64,000 nucleotides of DNA from an uncultured bacterium (lineage in GTDB: Bacteria > Cyanobacteriota > Vampirovibrionia > Gastranaerophilales > Gastranaerophilaceae). The position numbers were made by a program, and so were the translations under genes. This document shows, in pieces, positions 17,223-25,610 of the stretch (position 1 is the first letter of the stretch; every line of letters begins with the position of its first letter). The stretch covers positions 1-64,000 of the forward strand of contig CAJMSH010000007.1 of NCBI GenBank assembly GCA_905216055.1, in the 5' to 3' direction. A model generated the notes under the pieces. The model was not told the DNA's origin. It made no database searches and saw only the letters and a list, made by a program, of their open reading frames with translations.

Positions 17223-17912
17223 TTATAGGTAATTTGTTAATGATTTACCGAATTTAACCCCATTGTCAGCTAATTTTTGTTTAATTTCAGGCATGTCTTG
17301 ATGATATACGCAAATGTAGTCATATGAATAGTCGTTATTTTCATCAAATTTGAAATTAATTGATTTACTTGTCCCTTTTGTTGGTATTTCAAAATATTTC
17401 CAAACTGTGTAATCTTTATTGTTGTGGTTAACTTTTAGTTTTCTTATCTCAATACTTCTTCCATTGGTGTATTTTTCATTAACTGTATTGATATTCCCAT
17501 TTTCATCAAAAGTTTTTGTAGTAGTACAAATTAAATTGTCGTTTTTATAGTCTTTAATTTCAATTCCTACTTTTTTGCCGTCTTTTATAATGTCATTTGT
17601 TTCTTGACGAAGTTTTGGTGCTTCGTTTACGATTTTTGTACCCGCATTAACTTTGTTTTCAATTTTTGTGGTATTTTTTATATTTTTTTCTCCGTTCCCA
17701 AATAATTTTTGGATTTTTGTTCCTAAATATCCTTTGCGACCTGTAATAACAATACCTGTTAAGGCTGCTACACCTACCAATCCTCCGATAATATATTTTG
17801 AATTGTTATTGTGAGAAATATTTTGAGAAGTATTTTCTTGATTACTTGGATTTTTTGTAGTTTTTTTAGTTCCTGTACCGGCAGATGAAAACGAAATTCT
17901 CTCAATACGCAT
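17223..17912 (-). CDS. Uncharacterised membrane-anchored protein
   Basis: A 229-residue protein I do not recognise. It begins MRIERISFSSAG, followed by a Thr/Asn/Ser-rich stretch, one membrane segment at about 40-58 (YIIGGLVGVAALTGIVITG), and a hydrophilic domain of about 160 residues with beta-like alternation (VWKYFEIPTKG near residue 175). The short N-terminal motif ISFSS resembles the FTS motif at the start of the amidohydrolase at 62425-63534, possibly a lineage-specific targeting tag. It ends at the nested hairpin shared with the 53-aa gene. Confidence 0.75.
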   Translation of the reverse strand: MRIERISFSSAGTGTKKTTKNPSNQENTSQNISHNNNSKYIIGGLVGVAALTGIVITGRKGYLGTKIQKLFGNGEKNIKNTTKIENKVNAGTKIVNEAPKLRQETNDIIKDGKKVGIEIKDYKNDNLICTTTKTFDENGNINTVNEKYTNGRSIEIRKLKVNHNNKDYTVWKYFEIPTKGTSKSINFKFDENNDYSYDYICVYHQDMPEIKQKLADNGVKFGKSLTNYL

Positions 17913-17973
17913 TTTTTACCCCTCTATTTATTATTTTAACCATTTACAAAAAACATAAACAAAAATTTTTTTG

Positions 17974-19734
17974 CTAAGAAATTTGTCTAATCATTTCTTG
18001 AGCTTCTTCACATTCAGGGAATGTGTCTACAATTTTGTCAAGAACTTCAAGAGCTTCATCTTTTTTCCCTAATTTTTCATAGCAATGAGCACTATTTAAA
18101 AGCAGATTAATATTTAACGGATTTTTTTCAAGCATGTGTTTAAATATTCCGTTAGCCTGCTCGTAATCTCCGAGTTCATAGTAGCACAAGCCTAACATGT
18201 GTTCGCAATCATGAGTTTTTTCAAGTTCGTATGATTTTACAAAATACATTTTTGCATCTTCATACATTTTTTGAATAAATTTTATTTTGCCTGCAATAAA
18301 ATACATAAATGAATTATTCGGGTTATGTTCTATTGCATGTGTAATTTGTTCGTATGCTTTATCAAGCTCGTTCAATTGAATTTTATTTAGAGCAGAAAAT
18401 CCAAGTGCATCAGGATCTTCTGAATTAATTTGTAGAGCTTTTTCATAATATTCATCAGCTTTTGCAAAATCAGTGGTTGAATGAAGGTAGTTTGCATATT
18501 CAAAAAGAATATCAAAATTGTTAGGCGCAATTTTTAAAGCTTTATTAAATTCATCTTCTGCATAATCAAACAATCTCTTGCTCAAATACAAAACGCCTAA
18601 ATCTTTATGAGCCATTGCAAATTCAGGATTTAGATCTATAACTTTTTTCAAAATCTTTTCAGCTTTGTCCATATCATTTGTTTTTACGCACAAGTGGGCA
18701 AATTCATAATATATTTCCGGGGTTACGTTACCTTGTATAAGGATTTTTTCGTACAAAACTTTTGCGTTAGCAAATTGGTTAATTTTTATATATATGCTTG
18801 CAAGTTTTCTTAGCATAGAAACGGATTTTGGATTAACAAGAACGAGTTGTGCAAGAATTGTAATCGCACTTGCATAATCTCCGATTGCATCGTAACAGCA
18901 AGCCAAGTTGTATTGAAAATTCGGTTTGGAAGGATAGTGTGTAACTAGAGTTTTGTAATGTTTGATAGCTTCTTCAATTTGATTTGATTTAACTTCAGAA
19001 AGCGCAAGTGCTACAAGGTAGTTATCTTGAGCTTCGATTTCATAGGCTTTTTTGAAGTATTCGCAAGCTTCTTTGTGTTTGTTTTGTAATTGTAAAATGG
19101 AACCGATATTGAAATAAGTAATTGAATTTTCGGGGTCAAGTTCACTTGCTTTTACAAAATTATGATAAGCTTTATCAAGATCTCCCAAAGTTACATAACA
19201 TGTTCCGAGGTTGTTATAAAGTTGTGAATGGTTAGGATTTAAATTTAAAGCTTTTTCAAGATATTCAACTGCCATTTCAAACTTTTTCAAAGCCATGCAG
19301 GCAGTTCCTATAATATAATAAATTGTATAGTCATCTTGAACATAATCCAAAGCTTTCATCGCTGTATCGACAGCCTTTTGAGGTTCTTTATTTTTTACAT
19401 AAACGATTGCGAGATTTTTATAGGCATCAATATAGCTGCTTCTCAATCTCAAGACTTCTTCATAAGCTGAGATAGCATGTAAATAATCGTCAAGATTGTC
19501 ATAACAACTTGCAAGATAAAACCAGCTTGTTGCATCATCTTTATATTTTACGACTGTTTCGAAAACAGCTTGTCCTTCTTTAAATTCGTTCAAATTTATA
19601 TGGCATAAGCCAAGGAGTTTCAAAGCTTCTATATCTTTTTCGTCATTATCATGAATTAACGGTTCAAGAGCTTTTTTAGCTTCTTCATATTGTTTCGCAT
19701 TTATAAGTTCGTTTATTTTATCCAAATTTTCCAT
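17974..19734 (-). CDS. Tetratricopeptide-repeat protein
   Basis: A 586-residue protein built almost wholly of about sixteen 34-residue TPR units (for example NPNHSQLYNNLGTCYVTLGD and LDPENSITYFNIGSILQLQN), a scaffold for protein-protein contacts. No enzymatic domain, signal peptide or membrane segment is visible, so it is probably cytoplasmic. I use the ATG at 19734; the frame also opens at a TTG six codons earlier, but that TTG lies upstream of the TATAAT box that ends 6 nt before the ATG. Its partners are unknown. The gene is divergent from the 232-aa gene. Confidence 0.9.
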   Translation of the reverse strand: MENLDKINELINAKQYEEAKKALEPLIHDNDEKDIEALKLLGLCHINLNEFKEGQAVFETVVKYKDDATSWFYLASCYDNLDDYLHAISAYEEVLRLRSSYIDAYKNLAIVYVKNKEPQKAVDTAMKALDYVQDDYTIYYIIGTACMALKKFEMAVEYLEKALNLNPNHSQLYNNLGTCYVTLGDLDKAYHNFVKASELDPENSITYFNIGSILQLQNKHKEACEYFKKAYEIEAQDNYLVALALSEVKSNQIEEAIKHYKTLVTHYPSKPNFQYNLACCYDAIGDYASAITILAQLVLVNPKSVSMLRKLASIYIKINQFANAKVLYEKILIQGNVTPEIYYEFAHLCVKTNDMDKAEKILKKVIDLNPEFAMAHKDLGVLYLSKRLFDYAEDEFNKALKIAPNNFDILFEYANYLHSTTDFAKADEYYEKALQINSEDPDALGFSALNKIQLNELDKAYEQITHAIEHNPNNSFMYFIAGKIKFIQKMYEDAKMYFVKSYELEKTHDCEHMLGLCYYELGDYEQANGIFKHMLEKNPLNINLLLNSAHCYEKLGKKDEALEVLDKIVDTFPECEEAQEMIRQIS

Positions 19735-19740
19735 ACAATT

Positions 19741-19746
19741 ATTATA
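19741..19746 (-). promoter_or_regulatory. -10 box, leaderless start of the TPR gene
   Basis: Minus strand TATAAT ends 6 nt before the ATG at 19734, with no ribosome-binding site between. Confidence 0.6.
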
Positions 19747-19764
19747 GCTCAAACAAAAAATTAC

Positions 19765-19794
19765 TTTACAGATTTTGAGAACACATGGTATAAT
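19765..19794 (+). promoter_or_regulatory. Promoter of the 232-aa gene
   Basis: TTTACA (19765-19770), 18-nt spacer, TGG-TATAAT (box 19789-19794). The leader of about 45 nt holds an AAAGGA ribosome-binding site, in contrast with the leaderless divergent gene. Confidence 0.65.
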
Positions 19795-19846
19795 ATTATA
19801 TCAACGCCTTAAAAATTCATTAATTTTTGTTCGGAAAGGAACAAAA

Positions 19847-20545
19847 ATGGGAAAATCGTCTAAGTACCCTTCGTATTCATCCGGAACAATTAATGTAAAC
19901 GGTTCTACAAAAGCCACGACTTATAAACATAAGAATAATGTAATTACCGATTACAATATGTCGGATGATGAAAAAAGAGCTTATGAATATGCTCAAAAAT
20001 CTTTTGCGGATTCGCTTTCTAAGGTTAATGTTTTTGATGAAGATACTAAAAAAAATCTGCAATCACAGCTTGATGCTTACACATTGAACGGGCAAAAAAT
20101 TATCAATAATATGTATGAGCCTATGTTGGATGATTTGAAAAATGATATAGCTTCAAGATTTGGAAATTTTGACAATTCTGTATTTATGGATAACTTAAAT
20201 TCAATTGAAGAAAATCGTGCAGAATCCTTAAATAATCTTGCGCAGGACGTTTTGGCAAAACGTGATGAGCTTATCGGAAACGAGTTAGCGCAAAGATATA
20301 CATATTTAGGATTTTTGCAAGATGTTCAAAATATGATGAATTCAAATATCTTGAACTATGCTTCATCTTCAAGATCTAACAGCTCATCGGGTAATTCTTA
20401 TAATGCTCAAGCGTATGCCGTAAACAGTTCATCAGGAAGCACTTTGGGCAATTATGCAAATTTGGCGTCAGGTGTTTTAAGCACAATGGGGCCTTATGGA
20501 ATGGCTGCTGCAGCTGCTTTACAAGTCGCAAAACAATATGTTTAA
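19847..20545 (+). CDS. Uncharacterised Ser/Asn-rich protein
   Basis: A 232-residue protein I do not recognise. After a Ser/Tyr-rich head (GKSSKYPSYSSG), residues about 45-185 look helical and charged (NSIEENRAESLNNLAQDVL). A Ser/Asn-rich linker follows, then an Ala/Gly-rich C terminus (LASGVLSTMGPYGMAAAAAL) that could insert in or contact a membrane. This head-linker-hydrophobic-tail plan recalls secreted or phage-like helical proteins, but no family can be named. The ATG at 19847 has AAAGGA upstream; an in-frame start farther left would lie across the promoter. A terminator follows. Confidence 0.75.
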   Translation: MGKSSKYPSYSSGTINVNGSTKATTYKHKNNVITDYNMSDDEKRAYEYAQKSFADSLSKVNVFDEDTKKNLQSQLDAYTLNGQKIINNMYEPMLDDLKNDIASRFGNFDNSVFMDNLNSIEENRAESLNNLAQDVLAKRDELIGNELAQRYTYLGFLQDVQNMMNSNILNYASSSRSNSSSGNSYNAQAYAVNSSSGSTLGNYANLASGVLSTMGPYGMAAAAALQVAKQYV

Positions 20546-20561
20546 TTTTATATAAAATTAT

Positions 20562-20596
20562 GCGGGCTTTTTTATATATTAAGCCCGTTTCTTTTT
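20562..20596 (+). terminator. Intrinsic terminator after the 232-aa gene
   Basis: Stem CGGGCTT / AAGCCCG (20563-20587) followed by TTTCTTTTT. The opposite-strand YkgJ-like gene ends about 10 bp farther on. Confidence 0.75.
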
Positions 20597-20597
20597 A

Positions 20598-20993
20598 TTA
20601 TTTTAAATAGTCTTGAAAACTTTTAATATGAACTTTATATCCGCAGCCTTCATGAAGTTTTGCAGGATAATTAACTTTTTTTAAAGGATATTTTCTGCAC
20701 ATTGGCAGGCGATGTTCGTAATCTGAACACAATCCTTCTTTTGTTACAAGTTTGCAGGCAAAAATGAGGTTTCCGTTTTCATCTTTTCCTTTTATGTAAA
20801 ATCTTTTGTAAGCAGGAAAAAGAAATTGCATTATTTTAAATTCCTTTTCCGTATAGGTATCATAACTATACATATAGTTGCAGCATTTGCCGCACTTTTT
20901 GCATTCTCCGCTGATTTCGTAAGTTACTTTTTCCGGAACAAAATATGAACGTATTTCATTTATAATAACAAATATAAAATCCGGAATATTCAT
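20598..20993 (-). CDS. YkgJ-type cysteine-cluster protein
   Basis: A 131-residue protein with the YkgJ/UPF0153 cysteine pattern: CKKCGKCC near residue 32, then a single Cys (FACKL), then CSDYEHRLPMCRKYP with two more. The family is thought to bind zinc or an Fe-S cluster and is otherwise uncharacterised. The N terminus (IPDFIFVIINEIRSYFVP) is hydrophobic but short. Its promoter overlaps the region upstream of PBP1A, transcribed the other way. The start is set by a TGC-TATACT box 6 nt upstream. Confidence 0.8.
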   Translation of the reverse strand: MNIPDFIFVIINEIRSYFVPEKVTYEISGECKKCGKCCNYMYSYDTYTEKEFKIMQFLFPAYKRFYIKGKDENGNLIFACKLVTKEGLCSDYEHRLPMCRKYPLKKVNYPAKLHEGCGYKVHIKSFQDYLK

Positions 20994-20999
20994 AAAATT

Positions 21000-21008
21000 A
21001 GTATAGCA
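21000..21008 (-). promoter_or_regulatory. Extended -10 box, leaderless start of the YkgJ-like gene
   Basis: Minus strand TGC-TATACT ends 6 nt before the ATG at 20993. Confidence 0.6.
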
Positions 21009-21063
21009 TATTTGCCAAGAAATTTATTTTATATTAATATTATGGAGTTGATGAGGAGTATTC

Positions 21064-23253
21064 ATGTCAAAATATTATGTAAAACGTAACTATACAGCTA
21101 AAGAAATGGCTCAAGCTAATATTTCTAAAAAATCAAAACAAAAAGGCGGTTTTTTATCTACCGTAAGATTTATGTTTATATTATTTTGTGCATGCTCTCT
21201 CGCAGGTGTTGCATCTTTGGAACTTTATCTTTCTTCGTTGCCGCCGATTAACAACTTAGAACAGTTTAAACCGAATATTGTTACTAAAATTTATTCATCT
21301 GATGATGAAATTATAAAAACATTTACGGCATATACTTATGAAAAAATAGAACTTAAAGATATTCCGGATACTCTTAAAAAGGCTCTTATTGCTACAGAAG
21401 ATAAAAATTTCTATCGTCATCATGGCTATGATATTGCAGGTTTGGCTCGTTCAATTGTACAAAACGTTCTTGCAGGGCATGTTGTACAGGGCGCAAGTAC
21501 AATTACTCAACAGTTGGCAAGAGTTTTATTCTTGAACAATGAAAGAACTTTTGACAGAAAATTAAAAGAATTATTTATTGCAGCAAGAATTGAAAAAACA
21601 ATTTCTAAGGATCAAATCTTAGAAATGTATATGAATAACGTATATCTTGGAGCAGGTGCTTATGGCGTTGAAGGGGCTGCTCAGATTTATTTTGACAAAC
21701 ATTTGAAAGATTGTGATTTGGCAGAACTTGCTTTGATTGCAGGTTTGCCACAGGCGCCTTCTGTTTATAATCCGTTTAACAATATGGATCTTGCAGTAAA
21801 ACGTCGTAATCAGGTTCTTACAAGAATGTACAAGATGAGATATATCACGACTGAAGAATATGAAAAAGCTAAAGAAGAAAAAGTCCATTTAGCTAAAGTT
21901 CCTCAGTATTATACGACTAACAAAGCTCCTTATTTCTGTGATTACGTAATGAAGGAACTTGAAAAACTTGGTTTTGATGAAACAGAAATTTCTCAAGGCG
22001 GTTATAAAGTCGTTACAACATTAAATTACAAGGCTCAAAAGGCTACAAATGAAGCTATTTTGAGAAATCTTAGAGCTTGGGGACTTAATGGTGAAAAGAA
22101 TCAAGCCGCTGTATTTGCTTTCAACCCGATTGACGGAAAAATTTTAGTTTATTCAGGCGGAAAAGATTATACAAAAAGTCAATATGACAGAGTTACACAA
22201 TCTGTAAGACCTCCAGGATCTTCTTTCAAACCTATTGTATATGCGGCTGCTATGGAAAAAGGTATCAGCCCTAATGATATGATTGAAGACAGACCTATTA
22301 CAATCGGTCAATGGTCTCCGCATAACTACGGAAATCGTTATAGAGGCAATATTCCTGTATATACAGCTTTAATGGTATCTTCAAACGTTTGTGCCGCAAG
22401 ATTGATTAAAGAAGTAGGTATTCGCCCTGTTATTCAAACAGCACGTGTGTTGGGTATTGAAACTCCGTTAGAATACGATTATACAATTGCTCTAGGTTCA
22501 AACGGCGTAAAATTATTTGAATTTACAAGAGCATACGGCGCATTTGCAAACGGTGGTTATGTAGTTCAACCTTATGCAATTGAACGTGTTGAAACTTCTC
22601 GTGGAAAAGTCGTTTATAGAGCACCAAAAGCTAAATTTTCTCATCAATTAAGCATGAATACTGCTGCAGAAATGACTGCTATGATGAAATTGGTTATCAC
22701 AAACGGTACAGGTCGTGCAGCTAATATCGGCAAGCCTGCTGCAGGTAAAACAGGAACTACTGATGATAACAAAGATGCTTACTTTATGGGTTATACACCA
22801 AATGTTGTTACAGGTGTTTGGGTTGGAAATGACGATAACACTGTTATGAACAGATCTATTCAAGGTGGTACTGTTCCGGCATTAATATGGAAAGATGTTA
22901 TGAAGGTCGCAACTGAACCTTATGGTAAAGCTGAATTTAATTACCCTCTTGTGGAATTAATTCCATTTGGAAGCTTTAAAGGTACAAAATTTGTCGGAGA
23001 AAACGTAAAGAAAAAAGAAGAACAAATTCTAAATCAAGAAACAATTGACTTGAATGAAGAACCTGTATTGCCTGAATCAGTAAAGAAAATTGAACAACAG
23101 GCAGCAAAACCGACTCAAACTCATTCATCACAAGGTACTCAATCGCAACCGTCTCAAGCGCCTGCACCTGCCGCATCAAGACCTGCTGCTGCTCCTGCAC
23201 CAAAACCGACTGCTGCGCCGATACCTTTGGCCGTTCCACAGGATTTGAGATAA
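21064..23253 (+). CDS. Penicillin-binding protein 1A, bifunctional peptidoglycan synthase
   Basis: Polymerises and cross-links peptidoglycan at the outer face of the inner membrane. The 729-residue protein has a basic cytoplasmic head, one membrane anchor (about 34-56), and a GT51 transglycosylase domain with the EDKNFYRHHG motif (catalytic Glu112) and QGASTITQQLAR. The transpeptidase domain has all three motifs: SSFK (Ser386, Lys389), SSN (439-441) and KTG (562-564). A Pro/Ala/Gln-rich tail of about 60 residues ends the protein. The ribosome-binding site GATGAGGAG precedes the ATG. rnhC starts 15 bp after the stop, suggesting one transcript. Confidence 0.95.
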   Translation: MSKYYVKRNYTAKEMAQANISKKSKQKGGFLSTVRFMFILFCACSLAGVASLELYLSSLPPINNLEQFKPNIVTKIYSSDDEIIKTFTAYTYEKIELKDIPDTLKKALIATEDKNFYRHHGYDIAGLARSIVQNVLAGHVVQGASTITQQLARVLFLNNERTFDRKLKELFIAARIEKTISKDQILEMYMNNVYLGAGAYGVEGAAQIYFDKHLKDCDLAELALIAGLPQAPSVYNPFNNMDLAVKRRNQVLTRMYKMRYITTEEYEKAKEEKVHLAKVPQYYTTNKAPYFCDYVMKELEKLGFDETEISQGGYKVVTTLNYKAQKATNEAILRNLRAWGLNGEKNQAAVFAFNPIDGKILVYSGGKDYTKSQYDRVTQSVRPPGSSFKPIVYAAAMEKGISPNDMIEDRPITIGQWSPHNYGNRYRGNIPVYTALMVSSNVCAARLIKEVGIRPVIQTARVLGIETPLEYDYTIALGSNGVKLFEFTRAYGAFANGGYVVQPYAIERVETSRGKVVYRAPKAKFSHQLSMNTAAEMTAMMKLVITNGTGRAANIGKPAAGKTGTTDDNKDAYFMGYTPNVVTGVWVGNDDNTVMNRSIQGGTVPALIWKDVMKVATEPYGKAEFNYPLVELIPFGSFKGTKFVGENVKKKEEQILNQETIDLNEEPVLPESVKKIEQQAAKPTQTHSSQGTQSQPSQAPAPAASRPAAAPAPKPTAAPIPLAVPQDLR

Positions 23254-23268
23254 TTAAGAGGGATTTAG

Positions 23269-23901
23269 ATGGATAAATATATTGCCCATATCGGAACAGA
23301 TGAATCCGGAAAAGGAGATTTTTTCGGCCCGCTTGTAATTGCAGGTGTTTTAGTTGATGAACAAAATGCTGAATATTTTAAAGAATTAGGAATTAAAGAT
23401 AGTAAAAAGCTTTCTGATAAAAAAATGCTTGCAATGTCTGTTGAAATAAAAAAAAGAGCGCCACATTCTATTATTGCAATTTCTAATTCAAAATATAACG
23501 AGCTTTATGCAAATATAAAAAATTTGAATAAGCTTCTTGCCTGGGGACATGCTAGGGCTATTGAAAATATTTTAAACAGCTCAACTTGTGAGTATGCTCT
23601 GTCTGATAAGTTTGGTGATGAAGCGTTAATAAAATCAGCTTTAATGAAAAATGGCCGTAGTATTCGTCTGGAACAAATGTGCAAGGCTGAAAGTGATATT
23701 GCTGTTGCTGCTGCATCTGTTCTTGCTCGTGCAACTTTTGTTCAAAAAATGCAGGATATGGAAAAAACTTATGGTTTAAAATTCCAAAAAGGCTGCTCGG
23801 GACTTGTCAAAACTGTTGCAACTGAATTTATTAAAAAATACGGTAAAGAAAGATTGAAAGAAGTCTGCAAAGCTCATTTTCGTACATATAATGAAGTTTA
23901 G
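23269..23901 (+). CDS. rnhC: Ribonuclease HIII, short form
   Basis: Cleaves the RNA strand of RNA-DNA hybrids. The first block, GTDESGKGDFFGPLVIAG, has the GDFFGPL signature of RNase HIII rather than the GRGPLAGP form of HII; Asp11 and Glu12 are the first two acidic active-site residues. At 210 residues it is about 90 shorter than typical RNase HIII because the N-terminal TBP-like substrate-binding domain (DUF3378) is absent; the catalytic domain begins at residue 5. The start is backed by AGAGGG upstream. It is probably co-transcribed with PBP1A. The following motor-pair operon has its own promoter 45 bp on. Confidence 0.85.
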   Translation: MDKYIAHIGTDESGKGDFFGPLVIAGVLVDEQNAEYFKELGIKDSKKLSDKKMLAMSVEIKKRAPHSIIAISNSKYNELYANIKNLNKLLAWGHARAIENILNSSTCEYALSDKFGDEALIKSALMKNGRSIRLEQMCKAESDIAVAAASVLARATFVQKMQDMEKTYGLKFQKGCSGLVKTVATEFIKKYGKERLKEVCKAHFRTYNEV

Positions 23902-23945
23902 CCAATTTCTCCAAAAGGGTTTTTGTTGCCCTATCGCCTTTGTTA

Positions 23946-23954
23946 TGCTATAAT
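23946..23954 (+). promoter_or_regulatory. Extended -10 box of the motor-pair operon
   Basis: TGC-TATAAT, 45 nt past the rnhC stop. The ATG at 23976 follows 21 nt later with GGAGAG between, so translation starts conventionally here and the in-frame start upstream (inside the promoter) can be dismissed. Confidence 0.65.
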
Positions 23955-23975
23955 ATTGCAAGAAACGGAGAGATT

Positions 23976-24884
23976 ATGAATTTACTAAATATAGTTACAG
24001 ATATTCCTATTATGATAGTAATTTTTACTTTCATATTTTCACTTATCTATTGTGCTAAAAATTATTTGTATGTTAATAAAAATCTAAAAATACTTTTGGC
24101 TTTTATTTCTAATTTTAAGAAAACAGATTTGAATTTTCGTTTTAAAGAAATAGATGAGTGGATGTCTTTAAATCCTTATGTATCTGTATCTTGGCTTGAA
24201 TTTAAAAATACTTTGGTTTTCTCTGAATCTATTGCTTTGAAGGGGAAAAATAATGATTTAACTTATAAAGAAGTATCATCAACCGTTCAAAATATTCAAA
24301 CAACAGTTGATCCTTTGTATTTCTTTAACGAAGAAACTTTGATTACTTCAAAATTTAATAACAAATTTTTGCAAACAGTGCCAACAATCTTGACAGGTTT
24401 CGGTCCTTTATTCACATTCTTAAATATTGCAATTGCTTTTGGTAAAATCGACTTTTCATCTCAAGAAAAAACAATTGCATCTGTTGCAGGTTTGATGTCT
24501 AGTATGCAGACTGCAGCTCTTGTATCTGTTATCGCAGTTGGTTCTTCTCTTTTGTTTTTATTTTTCGAGAGAATTACAGGTCAAATTTTATGCAAAAAAC
24601 CGCTTGCAAAATGTGAAGATATTTTCGGAAAATTATTTGATAATATTTCTTCTGAAAAATTCTTGCTTGAACTTTTAAAAGAAACTAAAATTCAAAATAA
24701 TTCAATATCAAATTTAATTGCTACTTTGCCGGATCATTTTAAAGTAGCTTTGAATTCAGGTATAGCAAGTAATCTTGTCCCTTATCTTGAAAATCTGATT
24801 TTTGGAATTAATCAGATGAATAAAAATTTAAAAGAAGCCGTAAAATCAGGGGGTAAATCTGATGATGTTGATGATTTATTCTAA
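23976..24884 (+). CDS. ZorA/MotA-like ion-channel subunit
   Basis: A 302-residue inner-membrane protein with three predicted membrane segments: about 9-32, 132-155 (VPTILTGFGPLFTFLNIAIA) and 166-192 (ASVAGLMSSMQTAALVSVIA). The second and third segments, with the P-T-x-L-T-G-F-G-P-L-F-T-F pattern, resemble the pore-forming part of ZorA/MotA/TolQ/ExbB proteins, which use proton or sodium flow to drive a partner. It looks closer to ZorA of anti-phage Zorya systems than to flagellar MotA, but lacks the long ZorA tail. It is followed 15 bp later by a MotB/ZorB-type partner. Family membership is likely; the biological job is unknown. Confidence 0.7.
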   Translation: MNLLNIVTDIPIMIVIFTFIFSLIYCAKNYLYVNKNLKILLAFISNFKKTDLNFRFKEIDEWMSLNPYVSVSWLEFKNTLVFSESIALKGKNNDLTYKEVSSTVQNIQTTVDPLYFFNEETLITSKFNNKFLQTVPTILTGFGPLFTFLNIAIAFGKIDFSSQEKTIASVAGLMSSMQTAALVSVIAVGSSLLFLFFERITGQILCKKPLAKCEDIFGKLFDNISSEKFLLELLKETKIQNNSISNLIATLPDHFKVALNSGIASNLVPYLENLIFGINQMNKNLKEAVKSGGKSDDVDDLF

Positions 24885-24899
24885 TTGGGGGTGTATTTA

Positions 24900-25610
24900 A
24901 TGGCTTTGAAAATGAGAAAAATCGCACAGGAAAGCGGCGATAATAATATATTTTGGACCACTATGGCAGATTTGCTTTTAGGGTTGGCAATTATTTTTAT
25001 GACCTTATTTGTTCTTGCAATTACCGGATTTACTCAGCAGGAATTGCAACAGAAAAAACAGCAAATTGAAGTTAACAAAGAGCTGATTGAAAATCTTAAA
25101 AAAGCAAATATTGATGCTCAGGTTGATCCTATGACAGGGGATATTAAAATTTCTGATTTGGAGCTTTTTGAATTGAGCAGTTACAAGCTTTCTCCTAAAG
25201 GTAAAGCCTATTTGGATAAGTTAATTCCTATTTATATTAATACAATTTTTTCAAAGAAAGAGTTGGTTGATGAGATTGAAAATATTATTATTCAAGGTCA
25301 CACTGACAGTCAATCTTATGCCGGAATTAAAAATCCTGATGTGCAGTATATGAAGAATATGGCATTAAGTTTAGAGAGAGCAAATGCTGTTGCGGATTAT
25401 ATATTCCAAACAGGTTACGACAAAAAGTACAACGAAAAATTGAAAAAAATGCTTGTTGTTGAAGGTAAAAGTTATTCCGAACCTATTTTGGTAAATGGTA
25501 AAGAGGATTATAACAAAAGCAGACGTGTTGAGATGCGTTTAAAAGTTAAAAAATTAGATGTAACTGAAGTTTTAGTTCATGGAGTTCAATATTTGAAAAA
25601 TGATAAATGA
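24900..25610 (+). CDS. ZorB/MotB-like protein with OmpA-type peptidoglycan-binding domain
   Basis: A 236-residue protein with one N-terminal membrane segment (about 22-43, DLLLGLAIIFMTLFVLAI) carrying an Asp at position 24, the position expected for the ion-binding Asp of MotB/ZorB. A coiled-coil-like stretch (45-70) follows, then an OmpA-like domain with QGHTDSQ and the NKSRRVEMRL motif that grips peptidoglycan. With the preceding gene it should form an ion-driven rotary or force-generating unit anchored to the cell wall. The ATG at 24900 is chosen over an in-frame TTG at 24885 because GGGGG precedes it. The next gene overlaps its end by 11 bp. Confidence 0.8.
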   Translation: MALKMRKIAQESGDNNIFWTTMADLLLGLAIIFMTLFVLAITGFTQQELQQKKQQIEVNKELIENLKKANIDAQVDPMTGDIKISDLELFELSSYKLSPKGKAYLDKLIPIYINTIFSKKELVDEIENIIIQGHTDSQSYAGIKNPDVQYMKNMALSLERANAVADYIFQTGYDKKYNEKLKKMLVVEGKSYSEPILVNGKEDYNKSRRVEMRLKVKKLDVTEVLVHGVQYLKNDK

